A DNA stretch of 64,000 nt. It comes from Welwitschia mirabilis (taxonomy: Eukaryota; Gnetophyta; Gnetopsida; Welwitschiales). Position numbers and translations under genes: made by a program. The stretch is taken from NCBI GenBank assembly GCA_051453625.1, contig JBOZIK010000001.1, positions 255,441,198 through 255,505,197 on the forward strand, written 5' to 3'. The number at the start of each line of letters is the position of its first letter. The stretch's first letter is position 1. The notes beneath the pieces are model-generated. The model ran no database searches. It was not told the DNA's origin and was given only the letters and a program-made list of their open reading frames with translations. Below, piece by piece: positions 57,770 through 64,000 of this stretch.

Positions 57770-60380
57770 ACAATTGTTTTAGAGGTTCCCCTCATGAGAA
57801 GGACTTCCATCCTATCATTATCTAAATTTTCTCTTAGTCTATTCCTTTAATGAATGTTATGATATCACTTAATTATCTTTTAAACTTGACTTATGTATTT
57901 GCTTTATGAAGTTTCTATGACTAGTATTCATAGTAGGGTGTTTTTATAGTGATAAGATTGAATTCACCCAATCTTAAGACATTTATATGTATATGAACTT
58001 CACTTTAAAGGAATATGCCTTAATTATTATGATTTTTTTAAATAATGTAAGGTGTTTAATTATTTAGGTACATTTTTTTTTTGTCTTTCATCTTACTTAT
58101 TCACCTTTATCTTTTTGAGTGTTTGATCATGTGAGAATTATTTGTGTAAAAAAAATAATGATCATGATCTATTGTAATTATGCTAAAATATATAGTCACC
58201 ATGATGTCTTACCATACCAAGGTAATTTTTTTCAAAAAGAACCTTTGATAGTGTTGGTACTATGGGAACTTAACTGGAGGATTAGTTGGCCATGCTTCAT
58301 AGGTTCTCACTTCTCTGACTATGGTTGCACTCCAATTATCATGAAAAGTACTAATAAAACTTTAAGGATATAAGATAAATGGTGTTTTTGGTGTTATCAA
58401 GGCATTACTTATTCTCTAAACTCTTAGTATTTCCACTTAATCATTTTAATTTTGATGATTTGGATGTGTTTTGAGGTGTAAGTAGGAGAATCTATTTCTG
58501 AGAAGCTTTTTATCTTATCATTTATTGTTTTGAGCACTTGATCTTTGGTGTCATCATAATCACTATATCTTCAAATGAAAATTTATTAAGTTAATACATT
58601 TTATCATGCATTTTCACTCTGGTGATTTTACAGTGTCTTTTAAGCGGGTTTTCTAGGTTAGAATTTAGGGTAGGTAAGCTATCTTCTTCATTTTTCTTAT
58701 GTCCATTTTCATTCATTTAGTAGTTTTTTTAATTACTATTCATGTCATTTATATTAATAACAAGTTTAGTTTATTATAACATTTCTAATTAGATACACAT
58801 ATTTTATTATTCATGATTTTATGAGTTTCATTTGAATCTTTTAGAGTTCTACATATTTTTAAGATTATTTATCAGTTCAAGCACATTTTTTTGAGTTTTT
58901 TTTGATAGATTTCATCCTACTTAGTGCATTTTTCATCATCCTATCTTTCAATTCTTTTGCATTTTCCTCCTCATCTTTATTCATCATGACTCTTCACCAT
59001 TCCAAATTTTTTGAGCTTTTTAATACATTATGATACTTTCATAATNNNNNNNNNNNNNNNNNNNNNNNNNNNNNNNNNNNNNNNNNNNNNNNNNNNNNNN
59101 NNNNNNNNNNNNNNNNNNNNNNNNNNNNNNNNNNNNNNNNNNNNNNNNNNNNNNNNNNNNNNNNNNNNNNNNNNNNNNNNNNNNNNNNNNNNNNNNNNNN
59201 NNNNNNNNNNNNNNNNNNNNNNNNNNNNNNNNNNNNNNNNNNNNNNNNNNNNNNNNNNNNNNNNNNNNNNNNNNNNNNNNNNNNNNNNNNNNNNNNNNNN
59301 NNNNNNNNNNNNNNNNNNNNNNNNNNNNNNNNNNNNNNNNNNNNNNNNNNNNNNNNNNNNNNNNNNNNNNNNNNNNNTGCATCATCCTATCTTTCAATTA
59401 TTTTGCATTTTCCTCCTCCTCTTTATTCATCAGGACTCTTCACCATTCCAAATTTTTTGAGCTTTTTAATACATTATGATACCTTCATAATGATATCTAA
59501 GCCTAATTTATTTGGATGACCATCTTTACTTTTTTGAAATTATTCAAATTCTCATCATATACTTGGTCATCCAATGACACTGAAGGACGACATTAGGATT
59601 TTTTCAAATAGTCATCCTAGGACTGTTGTCTAAATGATGTGACTAGATGATAGTGTGATAAAACAATGGCTTGACTTTTTTTTTCATTTCTATTCCATTA
59701 TTTATTGTTTCTACCCATTGTATTGAAAGGTAATAGTACCTCTATTTCCTACCAATGTGCTTAATCTTGTCCCAGTTAAATTTGTACCCTAGATTTCTAG
59801 ATTTCAATAGATTCCTAAAAATGAGGTATGTTTTTCTTTTTCTCTTTTTTTACTTTAATTTTTTCTCTCATTTTTTAGCCTTTAAATGCATATTTTCTAC
59901 ATATGTTATCCAATTTTTTATGCTCTTTTATTTGAAACTTACGAATCTAGTTTTCACTATGTATTTTACAAGTTATAATGAATTGTGCACTTTATGAGGT
60001 AGAATTATATTTTAAACTTTAAATCTTATTTTCTCATAAACCATAAGTAAACACATAGTAGTCCTTTAGAAAAAATTGATCGGTACAATGTACTCTATAT
60101 GTCTATATTTCTAGTGGCTTAGATTTTTCATTTGAGTACTTTTAATTTTTACCTTGTGTGGGGCCTATCTAATTTATAGTTTTCAATGTTTTTATACATT
60201 TTGAATTTTTCTTTACATGACTAGGAAGTACGTGATGTATTGACACTTTTAAGAAGGGAGTAGAACATATTTTATAGTTTTTATTATATTAAAAACAAAT
60301 TTATGGGATTATTTTAAGCTTTCAAGTATTAAATCTTAGAGATTTCCACTTGACTTTACATGACATTTTTTGTGTTTATA
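57770..60380 (+). other. Spacer of Gypsy-4 between integrase and 3' ORF, with a gap
   Basis: Long post-integrase spacers are usual in Tat/Athila elements. An 84-codon ORF (58,119-58,373) and an 80-codon one (59,755-59,997) have no motif I can name; the former carries an ELNWRIS...FIGSHFSD segment, and gag-pol relatives give no parallel. A 332-N gap lies at 59,046-59,377, flanked by near-identical 112-bp sequences. Confidence 0.45.
58934..59491 (+). repeat. Near-identical 112-bp sequences flanking a 332-N gap
   Basis: 58,934-59,045 and 59,380-59,491 start catcatcctatctttcaatt and end ataccttcataat or ataotype equivalent gatactttcataat; they align without indels and differ at four positions. 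Either two allelic contig ends were laid end to end, or there is a true tandem duplication with a unit of about 446 bp. Confidence 0.8.
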
Positions 60381-61490
60381 ATAGATTAGTCCATGCTTAT
60401 GTAGAGGTAGATAGGCCAAGGTAGAGGCTAAGGCTATTAAGTAAGAAGTAGACTCATTGACATCACCAGAGGTTAAGTAAGCAGAGCCGGTCCATCCTTC
60501 ACCTCATCATGCTAGATCACTAATTATTTAGACTATGGCCATTTATGTCAAGAGGTACTTTAGTAATTTTATGAGCTACGTAGAGATAGAGTGGACTATA
60601 GGTTAACTGACTTATAGCTCTAATGGATATTAGATGCACAGTGAATATATTACATATTTGAAACCAGGGATTTTTATGACACGACGCATGTAGAGTGTTA
60701 TTCTGATGTCCATGGATAACTTGTCAATATGATAGTATCAATGATTTGAGGCCACAAGATTACTATCCTCTTAAATCAAATCATCACAATGAGTAATGTT
60801 AATGATATTAAGAGTACACATATACATTTAACTAGTGACACAAAGAAGGATCATGCTTACAGTGCAACACTTGATATATTAGCAGATTCAACTTTAGATA
60901 GCTAGGGCATTTTAGTTATGCAGTTGATACTTGCCTATTGGATTTTGTATAGAAAGATAATTCATAACATCATATCATCCTTTTATGATAGTTATGCTAT
61001 GGTGATGCATCTACAGATATTGATAGTATTTAAGCAAGATGAATAGATGGACTTACCTACATTTATCTAGAGGAGACTCAGGATGATGATAGAGTTATGT
61101 TAGCTTTAGACTTTGGGATATCTGTGCCTTCTCTCAGCCATGTTTAAATTCTTCAACATACTAGAGATTATAGGTGAGTAGAAATTCATGCATATATAGA
61201 CTCTATCTTGTTTCTTAATCAACATAAGCATATGGATACTAGGAGAGGCAGAGAAACCTTAGATTCAGAGACTTACAGTTGATGCTTCTATGGAGAAGAT
61301 TGAGGCCCTCTTGGTAAAGACTATCGAGACAATTAGAGGTATTATAGAATGGTGCATCTCTACATTAGATCAAAGGATCCAGATGGTTGAGAGGATAGTA
61401 CAACACATTGAGGAGCAGTTAGTGGATGTGCGACAATGCATCTTATGGATAGAGCACACTATAATAGTAGACCTCCCAAGGACTATTTGA
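60380..61490 (+). pseudogene. Gypsy-4 post-integrase ORF, putative plant transposon protein type
   Basis: In two alternating frames the region reads EVL..FYELRRDRVDYRLTDL, then RDFYDTTHVECYSDVHGQLV (one stop), ITMSNVNDIKSTHIHLTSDT, KKDHAYSATLDILADSTLDS, LAYWILYRKIIHNIIS, MDLPTFI and RRLRMM. This follows the FYA-x-x...(V)-x-G-x-x-(I/V)...HY-x-A-x-(L)...(R)-x-LH-x-(I/V)(I/V)-x-x-(I/V)(L/I)P-R...(LP)-x-(F/L)I-x-x-x-(M/I) layout of proteins annotated as putative plant transposon protein (Transposase_32-like). The last piece (61,290-61,490, 66 codons) is open, lacks proline until its end and is rich in I, E, R and Q in a heptad-like pattern, suggesting a coiled coil. Its role in the element is unknown. 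Confidence 0.6.
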
Positions 61491-62141
61491 GTATAGGGAG
61501 ATAAGATGGCATGGATGATCATGACTTTACTTAGTCATCATTTTCTTGTAGATTTTGAGCATCCTCCCTCTTCTTATCTTACATCTTATCCTATCATTCA
61601 TAATGAATTCATCATGACTAAACAAGGGAAGTGACTTTCTTATGTTGTATTTTGTATCTTCTCCTCCATGAATTGTATAAATCTTATGATATATAAACAC
61701 ATTTTTTTTGTAGTATCATCATGGTGTATATCTTTATTTACATATCATTTTTGACACTTTATGATAAGAATTATTTATGCATACATGATTATCTTTTATC
61801 TAATGTACATTTGAGTGGGGGGCTATTAATTACTAGTGTATTTAATGTTATCTTTCTAAATAAATTTTCACAGGCTTCTGTTTTTCAAGAATAATTTTTT
61901 AGCCTATCCTGCCTACCATCATCCAGATTACCACCATGATGATAGTATGGCCAGTTGTGCTATACTAGTGAAATTTGCAGTTATCTATTTTTTACTTTTT
62001 GGTCTTACATTCTGACATTCCTAAAAATCTATATGAGTTTATTTCATAGTTCTCTAGTTGATTTATTATTAGTTAATTTAGCTTGTAATTATGGTTGTTT
62101 GCCTGGTCTTGTTAAGGATGATAAGGCTAAGTAGAAGAATA

Positions 62142-62264
62142 TGTTGTGCTACCAAATTATATGTATTTGATAGGGTATTCTAAATAGTTTTATAGAACAT
62201 TAGATAAGTTTATGCTGAGTTTCGACAATAATGGAGAGTTAAAGCAAATGTCATAAAAACATGT
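62142..62264 (+). repeat. Start of 3' LTR of Gypsy-4
   Basis: TGTTGTGCTACCAAATTATA and the following 100 bp match 51,488-51,610, including aacattagataagtttatgctga and aaagcaaat.tcataaaaa. Purine-rich ggctaagtagaagaata precedes it. It is cut at the 32-N gap, so the remaining 1.1 kb is missing. Confidence 0.85.
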
Positions 62265-62311
62265 NNNNNNNNNNNNNNNNNNNNNNNNNNNNNNNNATTG
62301 ATTGTATAAAG

Positions 62312-62315
<4 letters not shown>

Positions 62316-62346
<31 letters not shown>
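62316..62346. repeat. (AT)n microsatellite
   Basis: About fifteen uninterrupted TA units inside the right copy of the duplicated segment. The left copy has only tgatatata there, so the run expanded after the two copies separated. Confidence 0.9.
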
Positions 62347-62351
<5 letters not shown>

Positions 62352-62594
62352 TATTTTTTTTAATATCATCATGGTGTATATTTTTATTTAAATATCATTT
62401 CTTTACACTTTATGATGAGAATTATTTATGCATATATGATTATCTTTTATCTACTATACATATGAGTGGGAGCTATTAATTACCAGTGTATTTGATGTTT
62501 ATTTTTCTAAAAAAAATTTTATCAGCTTTATTTTTTAAAAATAAGTTTTTAGCTTGTTATCCCCTTCACTGCTTGGATGATCACTAGGATGACA

Positions 62595-64000
62595 TGTCAC
62601 ATTCCAAATTTCATACAATTAAGACTTAAGTTTAAAATATTTTAAAGTTAATACTTCATGCTAAATCTTGTATGTTTTCATTATTGCTAATAGCTTCATG
62701 ATCATTATTTTGTGCTTTGTCTTATTCATTCAAGTGCTTATTTTGAAAAATATTAATGAGTCATGGATTTGAATTTGAAATTATTATGATTAAAAGATGT
62801 TTAATGTGCAAAGTTATTATTTTATTTATTACCAAAACTGTTATAAGGTTATGGAATGCTTTAATTACTTCTAACATCTCATTATTTTTTATATAAGCTT
62901 AATTGTTATTTATTATTTTCCTAATGGCCTTGCAAGGTAACGGGAATCCCTACCTTATAATCACCCTCATTTATGATGTTTATCCTTATATGNNNNNNNN
63001 NNTCACTTTTGCTTGTGGAGAACCCTTTGCTAATAAGTCTTGAAGCTTAAGAAAGCCTTGAAGCCTTGTAATCTTCTCAAGATCTTGAATTCTTCTTAAA
63101 AATTAGTATGGTTTATGGTTTTCATTAATTATTTTATGGTCTTATGATCTTTCATTTCATTCTTGTATGGTTTTATGGTATTTCATTTCATTCTTGTATG
63201 GTTCTACGGTGTTTGTTAATCTCTTATTTGGTTCATGCAATTACATTTGTCTCTTGTATGTTCTAATTAAATCCTTCATCCTTCACATCTTTAAAGTAAA
63301 TCTTTTCTTATGCATATCCTCACTATGATTCATCTTCTATGTTTAAAGCTTGTTATGACCAAATCATGTGGCTTTAGGGGCTAGGCCATCTGAAGAGCTC
63401 CTACTGGTCATAGGAGTGACTGTCAGTGTTTGGGTGGTTATCTATTTAGTTGTTTTATGATACATGCGGCTTTAAGGGGTTATCCAACCTGGGAGGTTCC
63501 TATTGGCCATAGGAATGATCCAATAGATAATGGATAATTGACACCCCTCTGATGGAACATACTATTTCTTGAACTTTTCTGAGATCTAGATATTTTACCT
63601 CAACTTTTGTGATGATTTAAGGTTTTAGTTAATTGATATTTTGTGAATTTCTTATTGTTCTTAAAACCCTTAACTTAAACCTTATCATGGACCATACTGG
63701 GAACTATGAAGGTACAATTCTCACACCATGCATGTTTTTCTTTAAAGCTTTGATGAATGAGGTCAAAGGATTCTAAGGTTAGCGTCTACTATGGAATTTT
63801 TTCATTTCTGAAAATAATTTCTTAAGCATTTTTATAACTCCTGGAGGATTGTTATTGATTGTTTTCTTTGTAACCTTGCATTTTAAACTAATATTATATT
63901 TAAGCCTTAAGTTGTGATATTTTATTGATGAAGAAATATTAGTTCTTGTATAACAGTGCTATCTCATTTTTAAGTTAATAAAGCATGCATCTATTAGATT
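62595..64000 (+). repeat. LTR-like sequence running off the right edge
   Basis: Begins TGTCACATTCCAAATTTCAT, resembling the TGTCACGACCCGAA start of many plant gypsy LTRs, exactly where the Gypsy-4 segment stops. It has 10 N at 62,993-63,002 and a tandem duplication at 63,368-63,545. No ORF with a known motif was seen. The partner copy, if any, is outside the window. Confidence 0.45.
63368..63545 (+). repeat. Tandem duplication, unit about 100 bp
   Basis: Two units share gtggctttaggggctaggcc / gcggctttaaggggttatcc, then tcctactggtcataggagtg / tcctattggccataggaatg, each followed by a ga(t)tatcta.tta-type end. GC content is higher than the surroundings. Confidence 0.8.

Larger units (their letters stand above)
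51488..62264 (+). mobile_element. Tat/Athila-like gypsy with post-integrase ORF (Gypsy-4), most complete element
   Basis: Plus-strand element: 5' LTR (51,488-52,757), primer-binding site (52,758-52,775), gag (53,463-54,466 and flanks), protease (55,290-55,600), partial RT (56,380-56,838) joined to integrase (56,960-57,760), about 2.6 kb with no assigned gene, a 3' ORF (60,380-61,490), a 3' untranslated region and the first 123 bp of the 3' LTR (62,142-62,264), which breaks at a 32-N gap. RNase H is missing. The 5' and 3' LTR starts agree at roughly four bases in five, so the insertion is old. Confidence 0.85.
61668..62594 (+). repeat. Duplicated 3' untranslated segment of Gypsy-4
   Basis: 61,668-61,960 matches 62,297-62,594 in order: gtataaa.cttat, tagtatcatcatggtgtata, tatcattt, cactttatgat, attatttatgcata.atgatt, gagtggg.gctattaatta and agtgtattt. 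The left copy leads into the 3' LTR start at 62,142. The right copy follows a 32-N gap (62,265-62,296) and ends where a new LTR-like sequence starts at 62,595. It may be a second element of the family or a misplaced contig. Confidence 0.8.

Noticed and set aside
1-64000. tRNA, rRNA, CRISPR arrays, bacterial operons or organelle genes
   Set aside because: No conserved tRNA boxes, rRNA cores, regularly spaced direct repeats or organelle coding sequences were seen. The window is decayed plant nuclear repeat DNA.

Overview
This is a repeat-only stretch of plant nuclear DNA. It is very AT-rich and CpG-poor, has no intact gene, and contains seven runs of N from a draft assembly. The plant origin is an inference from the element families: L1-type LINEs with a DUF4283-like ORF1, Ty1/copia, and Ty3/gypsy of the chromodomain-tailed (Reina-like) and Tat/Athila types, one with a post-integrase ORF of the putative plant transposon protein family. 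The only host-derived piece is a fragment of the coatomer beta subunit gene. The species cannot be named. Domain names are calls by eye; no database was searched.

Layout. 0-1.7 kb: minus-strand L1 LINE running off the left edge. 7.75-11.1 kb: minus-strand Ty1/copia ruin (gag, integrase, RT). About 14.0-18.6 kb: second minus-strand L1 LINE with ORF1 domain, zinc knuckle, endonuclease and RT. 18.9-21.8 kb: plus-strand chromodomain-tailed gypsy (Gypsy-1), 5'-truncated. 21.8-36.4 kb: probable older Tat/Athila-like gypsy (Gypsy-2; LTR copies at both ends, gag and protease inside), cut at 26,281 by a repeat starting TGTTACAACTCG that recurs at 29.9 kb. The beta-COP fragment lies in this interval at 32.2-32.5 kb. 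39.4-43.3 kb: minus-strand Tat/Athila-like pol (Gypsy-3) with a tandemly triplicated segment before RT. 45.8-47.4 kb: miniature copia-type element with two LTRs and only the start of gag. 48.9-49.2 kb: plus-strand gypsy gag scrap. 49.2-51.5 kb: minus-strand 3' end of a Gypsy-4 family member. 51.5-62.3 kb: the most complete element, Gypsy-4 (5' LTR, primer-binding site, gag, protease, partial RT joined to integrase, 3' ORF, start of 3' LTR). 62.6 kb to the edge: the start of another LTR-like sequence.

Nothing here looks able to encode a working protein. Each reading frame is broken, mostly where glutamine, arginine or tryptophan codons have become stops, as expected from long decay of methylated, silenced repeats. 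Elements sit inside or against one another, so the window records successive insertions. The points most worth following are the beta-COP fragment, the in-phase triplication in Gypsy-3, the RT-to-integrase deletion in Gypsy-4, the miniature copia element, and two gaps flanked by duplicated sequence that point to assembly errors.
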